A stretch of 64,000 nucleotides of DNA, from contig NC_081848.1 of NCBI RefSeq assembly GCF_963259705.1, positions 53,963,408 through 54,027,407 on the forward strand, given 5' to 3'. How positions within the stretch are numbered: the stretch's first letter is position 1; each line of letters begins with the position of its first letter. The position numbers were made by a program, and so were the translations under genes. The DNA comes from Myotis daubentonii. Taxonomy: Eukaryota > Chordata > Mammalia > Chiroptera > Vespertilionidae. Below are positions 22,440-33,630 of the stretch, in pieces. The notes below the pieces were generated by a model. It worked only from the letters and a program-made list of their open reading frames with translations, was not told where the DNA came from and searched no databases.

Positions 22440-22870
22440 GTGGAATTTTCCTTCAGAATCAAACTTTATTTCTGATGGCTTGAGCCCTATTTGCATCTGG
22501 CATGAGGTTAGTTTTTCACTTTGTAAGAAATAACATTCTAATGGGTTTTTAAGGGCCCAGAAGACTTATTAGCCATTCCCTGGCTGCCGCAGGACAAACT
22601 CATTAAAAACAGCTGAACAAGACCCACAGAATTTGAAGGGCAACAAGAAAATGAGGAAGATGCTCTGTGCATGATGTTAGAGAATTTGCACAGTAAATCA
22701 CAATGTCAGAGGGCCCACTCACCCAACTGCAATTGGGACTCCGTGTCCAGGACATTTAATCTGTTTGCATACCCAGATCCCCTTGCTTGGGAACGAGAAT
22801 TGCAATCACATATTCATTAGACCAGAATTTCTTTCAATAAAACAATTTGGATATCCCTGGAGTCTTCTCT
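22440..22870. other. Unique block, candidate conserved non-coding element
   Basis: About 430 bp with no repeat. Contains homeodomain-like and octamer-like words ('gcatgaggttag', 'cattctaatggg', 'cacatattcattagacc', 'atttaatctgtttgcat', 'tcaataaaacaattt') and no coding signal. Candidate enhancer-type element. Confidence 0.35.
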
Positions 22871-25728
22871 TAACGGGATTTTACCTTCGTGGAAAAGAGT
22901 TTGCTTAAGCAAATGAATGGAGCAAATAAAATTGGAGGAGAAATGTTTACTGAGCTAAAGAGAACAAATTATTTTGCAGCACCGGGAAAGTGCCCAATTA
23001 CAGTGAAATATGGTTTATCCAGAGTTCCGTTGATTGGGACTTGCTATTAATTGGCATCTGTAAAATGGGGATAATCATTCTGACATTTCAGGGTGGTGGT
23101 GAGGACTGGGTAAGGTACACCAGGCAGAGGTGATCTAGCTGATGGCTCTGAGGGCTGCCAGTCTGGTCTAGGCTCAGCTGGACAGCTCTTATGCTGGTCG
23201 CAGTCTATGCAGTCAGGTAGGCGGCTGTGCTTCTAGCAATTACCTGTCTGTTAGTTGGAATGATGGTGACAGCAGGGCTATGTGTCTCTCATCAGCAGGC
23301 AGGCTAGCCCAGGTTTGATTACACCAGGGCTGGCATGGGTTGCAAGAGAGGTTAAGTCCAAAGGTCCAGGCGCTGTTCAAGTTTCCACTTGTGTCACATG
23401 ACCAAAACAAATCACCTAGCCAAACCTAGTCACTGTCTGGGGAACTTCCCAAAGGCATGGATGTGGAACTTAAAGCACACATGTGTTCTCAGGATAATAA
23501 ATACTTATCTTCCTAAAACTTCACAGTGAACCCACCAGTAGCCATGAACTCAACAATCCAACACAAGCACCATAGAACCTGCTCTGGGAGAAGTCACTCT
23601 GAAATAGGCACCATGTGTACCTGAGGCCAACTGAACTCCAAGGAGAAGTCATTCAGTCCAGCAGTCTGGACAGACAGGTGAATGATGAAATTCTTCTCTT
23701 CCCAGCCAATTGAAAGGATGGATTTTGCATATGGATTTTCTTAATCTGCAAATCAGGGCCTCGTAATAAGAGGTTGCTGAGTCTTTTTAAACTCTGAGTT
23801 TGTGAATCTATACTTTTCCATTCCAATTAGAAAAAAGCTGAAGTCCACCCCAAGAAAGCTCTGTTTCCTCATCCAATGAGGTAGAGGCAAAAACCAACCG
23901 GTCAACTGTGGGGATTGTGTGACCACGGGTTACAATGCCTCTGGAAGTAGTGAACACTCTGTTACTGGAGGTGATCAAGCACAGGCTGGACAACATTTTA
24001 ACACAATGATGTGAAGCTGTGGTTCTATTGCACATGTATGAACAGACATCAGAATTTTCATATTGCTCCTAGGAATATGTCCCTTTCATCCCCCCAGAGC
24101 AGGACACACAGAAAAGTGGAACAGGTCCTTATAGCAGGTAAAAAAGTGAGACTTGTTCAACAACAGCAGATAAACACCTATTATGAACAAATCAAAGTAT
24201 TTTCATGGCCCAAACCTTTCGTTACTCTTTCAGTACCAGTAACTCCTTTTCACAAAGGGAAGAACAAAAACTCATAGAGAAGAAAATTTGCTCAAATTTA
24301 TCCTCAATCAGTAAGTGTCTGAGTGGTTTTTTCACTATGTGCTTGGTGACCTGTTTTCTTTCTTTTCCTTCCATCATTCATTCATTTGTTCAGTCTGTCA
24401 CTCATTTGATGTTTATTCTTAGTGAAATTTCTGTGACGTGTTAGGAAGTATTTATTATCCTCAGAACACATGTGCACTTTAAGTTCCACACCTTCAGGTT
24501 TGGGTGAGAATGAAATTAGGTAATATGTGAACAATCTGTAAGCAGTACCTGGTACTAGAAAACACCCCATGAAGGCTGGCTGATATTATTTTGGGGGAAA
24601 TGACAGGGGTAGCTTTGGAAACAGAGCCTGAGCTCAGAGAGTCTGAGATGCCCAGTCAGAAAGAATCATGTGCACAGGGTTAAAGGACAATGACCAGAGC
24701 CCTGGACCCTTTGGTTGTTGCAGGGTCCTTAAAGAGAGTGAAGGACAACCTGAGCAGGGGCCACCTCAGGGGGAGCTGACAGAGTAGGGGTGCAGCCCTG
24801 TGCGGCAGCCCCACCCAGTCCCACCCCATCCTCCCGCACTCACACCAGGATTGAGAAGTTCCTGTAAGGGCTGCTGTAAGAAAGCATTGTGCATTCCAGA
24901 GCTTGCCAAGAGAACATGCCACTGAGAGCACAGTGGGGACCTCTTTTCCCTCTCTCCCTGCTATGTGTTCCCACAGCCCCAGTGCCCTAAATGGCTCTCT
25001 GGGGCAAGACCTAAAAGTACCCTATACAGACTAAAAGTGCTTCACAAGTGGCTGACATCTGGCCTCCAGAAAACACTCAAGTGATTCTTGCCCTGGCAAA
25101 CTCAAGGAGTGCAGTCTCACCCAACAGCTCGCCACCTCCTTGACTCTGAGGATGTAAGAGCTAACCAGGTGGAATTTGGGTAATTAAAGTTCTACAGCAT
25201 GTCAGACCCTGGCCACCCCACAGCAGGGGACACCCATCATGCTCTTTGCATGGTCTTGCGGAAGCCCCTCTCCCTTGTCCTGGATGCAGATGCTCATGGA
25301 AGTATGGGTTCTCTCAGCAGGAGTGAGGGGTGGTGAGAAGGACTGAACATTCTCTAAAAGAAGATCCCATTTTGCAATTGTTTAGAACTAATGATAAGGC
25401 AGTTCTTGAAAGAGATGAGAGGTAGCAGAATGAAATCCAGGATGAACACGTCAGGCGAAAACAAAGGGACAGGCAGAACAGGTGGTTTTGCACTCTGGCT
25501 AATCCACATCCCTGGCCTAGCCCTGGCCTAGCCCTTCCTGATGTTTAAGGCTGAATCTTCCCCAGCTCAGACAAGCTCAGGGCTCAGGCTCAGAGGGGAG
25601 CATCTGGCAGAAGTTCCCCTAAAGGAAACCTTTCTCTTCAAGCACTTTGTCACCTTGGAGCCATTGTACCAAAAGCAATTTCAAGGAACTTGGGTGAAAG
25701 ATTTGGCACAAAAAAAGAAAGCACCAAC

Positions 25729-25729
<1 letters not shown>
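22871..25729. other. Mostly unique DNA with one degraded interspersed repeat
   Basis: 23100-23500 ('cagtctggtctaggctcagctggacagctcttatgctggtcgcag...cacatgaccaaaacaaatcacctagcc') looks like an old eutherian interspersed repeat, family not assigned. 24340-24440 has a 'cattcattcatttgttcagtc' stretch, possibly an L2 relic. No exon is recognised. Confidence 0.35.
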
Positions 25730-25781
<52 letters not shown>

Positions 25782-25782
25782 A
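25730..25782 (+). repeat. (CTAT)n microsatellite
   Basis: About thirteen perfect CTAT units immediately at the 3' terminus of the minus-strand L1. It probably grew from the L1 tail junction. Uninterrupted, so probably length-polymorphic. Confidence 0.95.
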
Positions 25783-25848
25783 TTTTCAATTGCAGTTTAC
25801 ATTTAATATTATTTTATATTAGTTTCAGGTGTTCAGCATAGTGGTTAC

Positions 25849-26070
25849 CAGGGGTGGGCAAACTTTTTGACTCGAGGGCCACAGTGGGTTCTTAAACTGG
25901 ACCGGAGGGCCGGAACAAAAGCATGGATGGAGTGTTTGTGTGAACAAATATAAATTCAAAGTAAACATCATTACATAAAAGGGTACGGTCTTTTTTTTTT
26001 TTTTTTTTTTAGTTTTATTCATTTCAAATGGGCCGGATCTGGCCCGCGGGCCGTAGTTTGCCCACGGCTG
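25849..26070 (+). mobile_element. Non-autonomous hAT element, CAGGGGTGGGCAAAC family
   Basis: 15-bp terminal inverted repeats CAGGGGTGGGCAAAC and GTTTGCCCACGGCTG (imperfect). An internal T20 run is at 25991-26010. The flanks are related 8-mers (25841-25848 gtggttac; 26071-26078 ggttagac), consistent with a decayed 8-bp TSD in the L1 sequence. It shares both termini, but not its interior, with 49876-50100. Confidence 0.75.
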
Positions 26071-27245
26071 GGTTAGACAATCATATACTTTACAAAGTGG
26101 TCCCTTGATATTTCCAGTACCCACCTGGCCCCATACATGGTTCTTGCAACATTATTGACTGTATTCTCTATGCTGTACTGTACATCCTCGTGACTATTGT
26201 GTAACTACCAATTTGTGCTTCTTAATCCCTTCACCTTTTTCACCCAGTCCCCCAATGTTCCCTCCCCTCTGGCAACCATCAATCTGTTCTGTGTCTATGA
26301 GTCTGTTTTAATTTTGTTTGTTCATTTATTTGGTTCTTTAGATTCCACATATGTGTGAAATCATATGATACTTGTCTTTCTCTGACTGACTTATTTCACT
26401 TAGCATAATACCTTCAAGGTCTATCCATGCTGTCACAAATGGTAAGATTTTATTCTTTTTTATGGCTGAGTAATATTCCATGGTATACATGTACCACCAC
26501 TTTTTTATCCACTCGGTCTATTGGTGAGCATTTGGAATTGCTGTATCATAAAGCAGTTCAATTTTTAATGTTTCTGAGGAACCTCTATCTTATTTTCCAC
26601 AATGGCTGCGCCAATCTTCATTCTCACCAACAGTGCATGAGAGTTCCCTTTTTTCCACATCCTCACCAGCACTTGTTGTTTCTGGATTTACTGACAGGTG
26701 TGGGGTGGTCTCTTATGGTGGTCTTAATTTGCATTTCTCTGGTAATTAGTGACATTGAACATCTTTTCATATGTCTATTGGCTATGGATAGGTCCTTTTA
26801 GAGGAAGTGTCTATTCAGGTCCTCAGGCATTTTTAAATCAGATTGTTTGTTTTTGGTGTTGAGTAGTATGATTTTGGATATTAACCCTGTATCAGATATA
26901 TCATTGGAAAAAGTAAATATCTTCTTCCATTAATGGGTTGTCTTTTCATTTTGTTGCTGGTTTCTCTTGCTGTGCAAAAATTTTTAGTTTGATGTAGCTC
27001 CATTAGTTCATTTTTCTTTTGTTTCCCTTGTCCAAGGAGATATAGCAGAAAAATATTGCTAAGAGAAATGACAGAGATTTTACTGTCTCTGTTTTCTTCT
27101 AAAATTTTTATGGTTGTAAGCCTTACATTTAAATCTTTAATCCATTTTGAGTTTATTTTTGTATATGGTGTAAGAAGGTGGTCTAATTTAAATTTTTTTT
27201 TGCATATATATGTTCAATTTTCCCAACACCATTTATTGACTAGAC

Positions 27246-27414
27246 CAGGGGTCCTCAGACTTTTGGAGGGCTGGACTATAGTTTTAAAAAAAAACTATGA
27301 ACAAATCCCTATGCACACTGCACATATCTTATTTCGAAGTAAAAAAACAAAACGGGAACAAATACAATATTTGTATTTGCATGTGGCCCGAGGGCCGTAG
27401 TTTGAGGACCCCTG
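27246..27414 (+). mobile_element. Non-autonomous hAT element, CAGGGGTCCTCAGAC family
   Basis: Inverted termini CAGGGGTCCTCAGAC and GTTTGAGGACCCCTG. The 8-bp TSD has one mismatch: 27238-27245 gactagac; 27415-27422 gaatagac. 169 bp, inserted in L1. The interior is AT-rich and encodes no transposase. Confidence 0.85.
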
Positions 27415-27654
27415 GAATAGACGGTCTTTACCCCCATTGAATGTTTTTGCCTCCTCTGTCAAATATTAATTGACCATATAGGTATGGGTTGATTTCTGGG
27501 GAGAGCATCAGCATTTAGAGGCTGGTTTATGCTTTTTGATGTGCTGAGGGTTTTTCATACAGAATTCCATTTAAATAGAGAGTCACACAAAGAAAATTCC
27601 ATACCATCCTCTGTTCAGCTTGAGGTCTTAGTTTACCAGATAATCTATTTTTGT

Positions 27655-27790
27655 TCTCTCTGCCCTGAATGCCCTTCTCCAGCATGTCCACATTACATCC
27701 CAAACTCAAATCCCACCCTCTCCATGAAGTCTTCCCTGATTTCTCTGTCACCCCAGCCACCACCACCCCATCAGAAACCACTCATCACAT
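27655..27790 (-). mobile_element. L2 LINE fragment
   Basis: 'ctgccctgaatgcccttctccagcatgtcc...ctccatgaagtcttccctgatttctctgtcac' is the reverse of the L2 ORF2 C-terminal region. Confidence 0.65.
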
Positions 27791-27799
27791 ACTTATTCA

Positions 27800-27950
27800 T
27801 TCTGCGCCATAATTTTCTTATCTGTAAAATGGGCATAAGAATAACACCTGCTCCATAAAGTTGCCGTGGGAATTAATAAGAACGCGTAGAATGAAGCTTA
27901 GCGTATAGACAAAGTTCAATCATACTATTAATTGTGGTTATTAATGGATA
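27800..27950 (+). mobile_element. MIR SINE fragment
   Basis: 'ttttcttatctgtaaaatgggcataagaataacacctgc...gttgccgtgggaattaataag' is the MIR 3' half. Confidence 0.75.
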
Positions 27951-28069
27951 TGACTTCTTCGTGTGCTCTATTGTGAGATTTTGGAGGCAGGGCAAGGATG
28001 GTGTCTTACTCATCTCTGAATCTTAGAAGTTAGTAGATGGTACCCAGCAGTATTCAGGCTCGGTGCATA

Positions 28070-28520
28070 AAGATGAGTAAGTGCAGGAGTGGCAGGGCAC
28101 AATGACAAGAGCGACCCTTGAGCCAACAAACACACTGCTCATTAATCCTCCATCTGCCTGGCCCTCGTTTGGGGCCACCTAATATTATGTCGCTATTGTT
28201 CAAAGCAGCCAAACTGTCCTCGTGCTGCCCACCTGCATCCTTGCTTTCAAACAGCCATGAGAGAGGTGCTGCCGCCACCGTGCAGGCCGACAGCATCATC
28301 GAAGCTGCCTTTGGGGCTTTGCTCCTCAGGGGCTGGTGTGGATGGCACCTGTGGCCTGACTGTGTGGGGGCTCCATGTGTCTGCTATCCCAGCGCTGCCT
28401 TGGCCCCCAATAAAGCCACAAGAATGGCGCATTGGACTCGCTACTGTGTCTCTCATGCTTCTCAGCACGGACAGTTCACAGTGGATGTCAGACTTTGAAT
28501 TTCTTACCATGTTGTTTGTA
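28070..28520. other. Unique block, possible conserved element
   Basis: Repeat-free, GC-moderate, with 'tgctcattaatcctcc', 'ctaatattatgtcgctattgttcaaag' and an AATAAAG at about 28408. Overlapping open frames on both strands show no domain, so no exon is called. Confidence 0.3.
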
Positions 28521-29255
28521 TCTGATAAGTGACTCGCCCCGTTTTTTTAAAAGTCAGCTTTTAAAAATACTGTGTTTGAACATCTGTCAAGGGCTGGGGA
28601 TTAGCTGAATAGGCGCTGGATGCCAGGATATTATATTCTCTCTTATCCTTTATACTGCAATTATCTTGATCCTCCAACAACTCCGCACCAGTTACAACCA
28701 CTTTCGCAGACTTGTTGTTGCTGCACATTCAAAAAATTATTTTATTTGAATCTAAATTAAACTGATATGTAACAAGGTTTTTTTCCCCCATGCTAAGTCT
28801 CAAAAAACAGTATCTGCAGATGATTAAAAAACAGTAAAACATGGACAATTTCAAAGTTTATTTCAAGAATAAACTCATGAAAATTCATCTAATTATGCAG
28901 CAGTGTACCAAAAATAATCTCTTCCAAACCTAAATTTGTTTAACAAAACACACAGTCAGCTAAGCCAAATGAAAGCAAACGTGTGTTTATGCCACAGTCA
29001 CCCCCTCCCCCTGGAGCTCGAGTGGGCACGAGGGCTTGGCAGGCCTGGATGCCTGCTGGTAGCTTCTGTGTCCTGAGTTGCGCCTGTCATCATTTCCAAT
29101 GAGGGACCATGGAAATAGACCCTGTTGAGAGTGGTCTTCGTTCCTGGCCAGGTGCAGAGCCAGCTGGAGGAATTGAGAGCATTGTATGCTCAGAAACTTA
29201 GGGGACATGAGATATTACCAAAATGTCATGCACATAAATGGTGCCCTACCATGTA
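28521..29255. other. AT-rich unique DNA
   Basis: 28540-28980 is strongly AT-rich without a repeat signature. 28981-29210 is unremarkable. Nothing else is recognised. Confidence 0.4.
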
Positions 29256-29264
29256 TTAACAATA
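29256..29264. repeat. 9-bp direct repeat at Helitron 5' side
   Basis: TTAACAATA, identical to 29438-29446 directly after the Helitron CTAG end. Helitrons normally make no TSD, so this is unexpected. Confidence 0.7.
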
Positions 29265-29437
29265 TAAAAGCCTAATATGCAAACTGTCCCCTCAGGAGTT
29301 TGACCGACTGTTCAATCGCTTGCTATGATGTGTGCTGACCACCAGGGGGTGGCGCAGAATGAAGGAAGGCCCCGGCAGGTGGCCGGCAGTGGCTAGAGAT
29401 CCTACCTGTGCACGAATTTCATGCACTGGGCCTCTAG
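29265..29437 (+). mobile_element. Short HeliBat-type non-autonomous Helitron
   Basis: 5' part 'TAAAAGCCTAATATGCAAAC' then 'TGTCCCCTC'. The 3' hairpin at 29408-29426 (GTGCACGAATTTCATGCAC, one stem mismatch) is followed by GGGCCTCTAG ending at 29437 and then T. The canonical 5' TCTATATAA is missing or altered, and TTAACAATA occupies that position. Confidence 0.85.
29339..29352 (+). promoter_or_regulatory. CTCF-like motif in Helitron
   Basis: CCACCAGGGGGTGG matches 13 of 14 positions of CCASYAGRKGGCRS. It lies in the conserved 5' region of the Helitron family. Confidence 0.35.
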
Positions 29438-29446
29438 TTAACAATA
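29438..29446. repeat. 9-bp direct repeat at Helitron 3' side
   Basis: TTAACAATA, identical to 29256-29264. Confidence 0.7.
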
Positions 29447-30720
29447 AGAGTGGTAACAGCCAGCATGTGCTGAGCCCTTGCTCTGGAGCAGATATTTATT
29501 TGAGGCCTGACATTCATTTATCAGGTTTGAACCCTATGTATCCAGACGCTAACAGCACCTGGGGTTTCTCACTCACCCTGCCACTGGCCTCCCAGTGGCA
29601 ATCTTAGGCACTCACTAAATATTTTTAAAATGTTGTCCCATTTATCATCATTGGACTAAATGAATTGGGTTACATTAATGGAATGGGTTTAAACCCTAAT
29701 TAAAACCCACCTCCCCCCCATATAGAATAAAATAGAATCAGCTGTCTTCACAAAGTTCTGTGGCCTGTCTCCCCAGGGCACCTTTCCTCTACCTGGAGCA
29801 GAAAACGTGAGGAAGGAGCCTGGCCAACTGAGGAATGTGCACTTGGACGCCCAGGAGGAGGGGACCTGGGGCTCCCAGGGAAACAGGAAGGCTCCATGGC
29901 CCTCAAATTCCCTGAAATGTGCTTTCCAAAATGGGCTGAACAAGCGGAGGTCTTCTACTCAGCGTTCATTATCAATTCACTGAATGGTTTTTGCCCTTGC
30001 TGTGTGCCTGGCACTGTGCTAGTCCCTGGGTCCCCAGGCTTCGCTTGTTTTCTCTCTGTGTTTCCAAAGGCAAGTCCCTTAAAGTCGCTGAGCCTCAGAT
30101 GTAAAACTGATGTGAAACTGACATCCTTTGCAAAGCCTTCCAGAGTTGGTAGGAGTGTCAAATGAGGTTGAAATGCTTAGCATACTACCTGACATACACT
30201 TAAAAAAAATAGTAATTAAAGAATTCAAGATTTTTTTTAAAAAGAAGGAAAGATCTGTGGATCTAATAGTGGATAAGTCACAGAAAGAATGAATGACAGT
30301 TGGAGGTTGAAAGTAATGCACGCACATGCAGTACAGACCCAGACCGTGCTGCATCTCCTGCTCAGAACCTACCCTGCCCGCCCTCCCATTCCAGATAAGC
30401 AGAATGCCTGACACCCTCCCCCTCCCCAGACCCATCTCTTATTACCCTGCCCCTGCCTCCACTATGGGCCCTTCTCTCTACCACACATGGATTGGGCTGG
30501 TTTGTTCTGGAAGGGACTGTTTTCAGGCCTCCCCGCCTTTGACCAGGCTGCTCCCTCTACTTGGAAAAGCCCCAGTAATTCAGGAAGACCAGCTGAACAT
30601 CAGACCCTCCGGGAGACCCTGATCTGGTCCTCTTGTCCTGGCTGAGTTTTGTGCTCTCCTCTGGCTCCTGCAGCATTAGGACTGACTGTTGATGAGCTGT
30701 GCATTCTGTGACCAGCTTTC
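29447..30720. other. Mostly unique DNA with MIR and L2 scraps
   Basis: 29990-30190 contains MIR-like pieces ('tgtgtgcctggcactgtgctagtccctggg', then 'aagtcgctgagcctcagatgtaaaactgatg'). 30520-30620 resembles L2 ('caggctgctccctctacttggaaaagcccc'). No exon is recognised. Confidence 0.4.
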
Positions 30721-30728
30721 CAGTAGAT

Positions 30729-31039
30729 CAGTGGTTCTCAACCTCCCTAATGCCGTGACACTTTAATACAGTTCCTCATGTTGTGGTGACCCCCAACCAT
30801 AAAATTATTTTCGTTGCTACTTCATAGCTGTAATTTTGCTACTGTTATGAATCGTAATGTAAATATCTGATATGCAGGATATACTTTCATTGTTACAAAT
30901 TGAACATAATTAAAGCATAGTGATTAATCACAAAAACAATATATAATTATATATGTGTTTTCCAATGGTCTTAGGTGACCTCTGTGAAAGGGTCGTTTGA
31001 CCCCCAAAGGGGTCGCAACCCACAGGTTGAGAACCGCTG
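30729..31039 (-). mobile_element. SPIN (Space Invader) hAT MITE, copy 1
   Basis: Termini CAGTGGTTCTCAACCT and AGGTTGAGAACCGCTG, with an interior including 'cctcatgttgtggtgacccc' and 'aaagggtcgtttgaccccc'. This matches the non-autonomous SPIN consensus as I recall it. Perfect 8-bp TSD CAGTAGAT at 30721-30728 and 31040-31047. 311 bp, no transposase. SPIN families are known for horizontal transfer into several tetrapod lineages including vesper bats. Confidence 0.9.
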
Positions 31040-31664
31040 CAGTAGATGGTGAGCTCCTCAAGGTAGAGCCTACCCTTCACTGGGTGTGTGCGGTCTAGCC
31101 CAGTGCCTGACATGGGGCTTTTGGGATGGAAGGGATGGAGAGAGGAAAGCAGACTGGTAGAAAGAGATCATGGCATTCCGGACAGCGGTTCCCAAAAGTG
31201 GGGGCGTCAGGGTCCAAGGATTGGCTACTAAGGCTCACTTGGAGCAATCCTGACAACAAAACGGAACATACATAGTTCCACTCTCCTGAGATTCAGAGCA
31301 TGGACCCAGGCAACGATGATTTACCTTGAAGCTAATGAAGCTTGTACTTCAGGACTCTTACACAGCCCATTCCAGGGCCCTGGGAGGAGCTCCAGAAATT
31401 TATTATTTACAATTTTACATATATTTTTAAAGGGGCCCTCTGTATGGAATGAGCTTAGGCCCCACAAAACCTGAACCAACTTCTGGCTCCAAGATCTGGA
31501 GTTTTAAGAAGCTTGTCAAAAAGGACTTGTATGCATGCATATTAGCATAACCAATGGACACAGACACTGGGGCAGTGGGGGCTTGCCCAGGGTGGGAATG
31601 GCTGGGGGAGGTCAACTGGGAGAAAAGGAGACATATGTAAAACTTTAGACAACATTTTTTTTTT

Positions 31665-31840
31665 TAAAGAAGCTTGTCAAGAGATTCTGATTCACAGCCA
31701 GGGCTGGGGCTCACTTGCTACTCAGTGTGCGATTCTCAGACCAGAAGCATCAAAATCACGGGAGAGCATGTTAGAAATGCAGACTCTCACCCCATCCCCA
31801 GACCTATTGCAATGCAGTCCACACTTTCACAAAATCTCTG
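31665..31840. mobile_element. MER5A-like hAT-Charlie relic
   Basis: 'tcagaccagaagcatcaaaatcacgggagagcatgttagaaatgcagactctcaccccatccccagacctattgcaatgcagtc' is the MER5A body on plus. A minus-strand end ('agaagcttgtcaagagattctgattcac') precedes it. Diverged. Confidence 0.6.
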
Positions 31841-31934
31841 GCCCAATTCACATGAAAAAAAAAATCACATTAAAAAAAAAAGTTTGTGAAATGCAGCTCT
31901 CGTAGTTTCTCTAAGATAATTTTTTTCTTCCAGC

Positions 31935-32245
31935 TCAGAAATCTGGGAGGCCTTCTTGTAGGAGGTGGCCTCTGAACTGGGCCCCAATGTAGAAGCAATG
32001 TTGGTATGTGGAGTAGATTCCAGCAGAGGGAGCAGTATCAGCAGACACATGGAGATGGGAAGCATGAGTGTGTGTACAAGTCATCCAGGGCCCTTGGACT
32101 AGAATCAGATAAAAGCAATGGTAGGTAAGCTGTCTGGAGTGGACTGAGAAAGGCAGGCAGGCTGTGGAGGAACACGGGTGCTGAGTTAGGGCCTCTAGAT
32201 TCTAACAAGTAGCCTTTGTGTTTTGGACCAAAAGAATGAGAGCTC
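31935..32245 (+). mobile_element. L2 LINE fragment
   Basis: 'ggaggccttcttgtaggaggtggcctctgaactgggcc...gcatgagtgtgtgtacaag...ggtaggtaagctgtctgg...tctaacaagtagcctttg' follows plus-strand L2 3' order. Confidence 0.55.
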
Positions 32246-32899
32246 AAGCTGCAAAAGCAAAACTTCCCCTGGGAGAGGGAAGTGGTCACCGATACTCATT
32301 CATGCTCAGGTACAGATTATTTATGAACAAGCCTTTTCTGAAAGGAGTAAAAGAAGAGAAGGGCAGGAAGCCAGAAGAGAGGGCTGAGAAAAATGACTGG
32401 GAGGCACTCATATTTTTCCCCACCCGGGAGGGCTACGGGGTCTCAATACTGCTCCCACATGGGAACTCCATGAATCTTTGCTGTTTGTGGTTTGAAGAGG
32501 GGAAGGTGCAGGTGGGGTCCAGGTCGAGTCCTGTGAATTCCCTGTCACTCCCCACTCCCTCCAGGCTCCACCTCTGAGCTTCCTCTGTTTAACTTATTCC
32601 TGTAGCTCCAACAAAACCTCCCTGCAGGGTTGTTAGGAAGATTAAGGGGATAATATAGCAAAGTACAAGAATAATTAGGACCTGAAAAAGTACATGCACA
32701 TGCTATCCTTTGAACCTTGGAGCCAGAGCTTATGGTTCACCCATTTGTCTCCCCAATACCTGGTTCAAGTTCTAATACACAGTGGATTTTTGATGAATGC
32801 TTGATGGGGAAAATAGCCAAGATATCAGCTAATGGGAATCTCATTGTCATTTGGCCTTAGAGTGGGTTTTGTCACGGTTGTGATGTACATTTTAAAATG
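32246..32899. other. Mostly unique DNA; L2 3' end at about 32740-32815
   Basis: 'tctccccaatacctggttcaagttctaatacacagtggatttttgatgaatgcttga' is a reverse L2 3' terminus. Nothing else is recognised. Confidence 0.45.
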
Positions 32900-33090
32900 C
32901 ACAGCAATAACAATTTAATGAACACTCACCGCGTGCCAATCACTGTGCTAAGCATTGTACGTATATTATTTCATTTAGTCCCATTGTACAGGCGAGTAAA
33001 AAAAGGAACTCAGCGATGTTGAGCACCTTGCTCAGAGTCTCATTGCTATTAAGAGGCAGAGCGGGAGATAAAATTGAGTACCAAGGTGAG
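32900..33090 (-). mobile_element. MIR SINE
   Basis: 'taatgaacactcaccgcgtgccaatcactgtgctaagcattgtacgtatattatttcatttagtccc...ttgctcagagtctcattgc' is a clear reverse MIR. Confidence 0.8.
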
Positions 33091-33224
33091 GTCACAGCTG
33101 CACTCACAGCAAAGCCCCTTATGGGTGTCACTGGTGAAATAAATTCCCCGAGGAATTATATATTTGGCTTCTCCCCCACCTTATTCAATTGATCAGGAGA
33201 GTCACTGTTTCATTCTGATGGAAT

Positions 33225-33630
33225 TGCAGACTCACAGAGTCAGAGATGGAGAAAACACTAGGGATGACCTAGGTCAGTGATGGCGAACCTATGACACGCG
33301 TGTCAGAGGTGACATGCGAACTCACTTTTTTGGTTGATTTTTCTTTGTTAAATGGCATTTAAATAAATAAATATCAAAAATATAAATCGTTGCTTTACTA
33401 TAGTTGCAAATATAAAAAAAAAAATTCTATATGTGACATGGCACGAGAGTTAAGTTAGGGTTTTTCAAAATGCTGACACGCCGAGCTCAAAAGGTTCGCC
33501 ATCACTGACCTAGGTCAATGCTGCTGTCTTACAGATGCTAAAGTGGAGGCTCAGAGAGATTGCTTGACTTGCACAAGGTAACACAGAATGAGAATGGAAG
33601 GGCTGGGCTCCATATTAGCTTTCTTGGCTC
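33225..33630 (-). mobile_element. MIR-like SINE, split by a hAT element
   Basis: The left part (33225-33274) and right part (33508-33630: 'ctgctgtcttacagatgctaaagtggaggctcagagagattgcttgacttgcacaaggtaacac') flank the hAT. The right part has clear reverse MIR landmarks. Confidence 0.6.
33275..33507 (+). mobile_element. Non-autonomous hAT element, CAGTGATGGCGAACCT family
   Basis: 16-bp inverted termini CAGTGATGGCGAACCT and AGGTTCGCCATCACTG, essentially perfect. Perfect 8-bp TSD ACCTAGGT at 33267-33274 and 33508-33515. 233 bp, AT-rich interior, no transposase. Clean ends suggest a relatively young insertion. Confidence 0.9.

Larger units (their letters stand above)
25783..27505 (-). mobile_element. 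L1 LINE 3' segment, broken by two hAT elements
   Basis: The plus strand reads the reverse L1 3' UTR and ORF2 end: 'caattgcagtttacatttaatattatttta', 'ctatgagtctgttttaattttg', 'ggctgagtaatattccatgg', 'taatttgcatttctctggtaattag', 'ttgttgctggtttctcttgctgtgcaaa', 'caacaccatttattgac'. 5'-truncated on its own strand at about 27505. No ORF survives. Insertions at 25849-26070 and 27246-27414 interrupt it. Confidence 0.85.
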
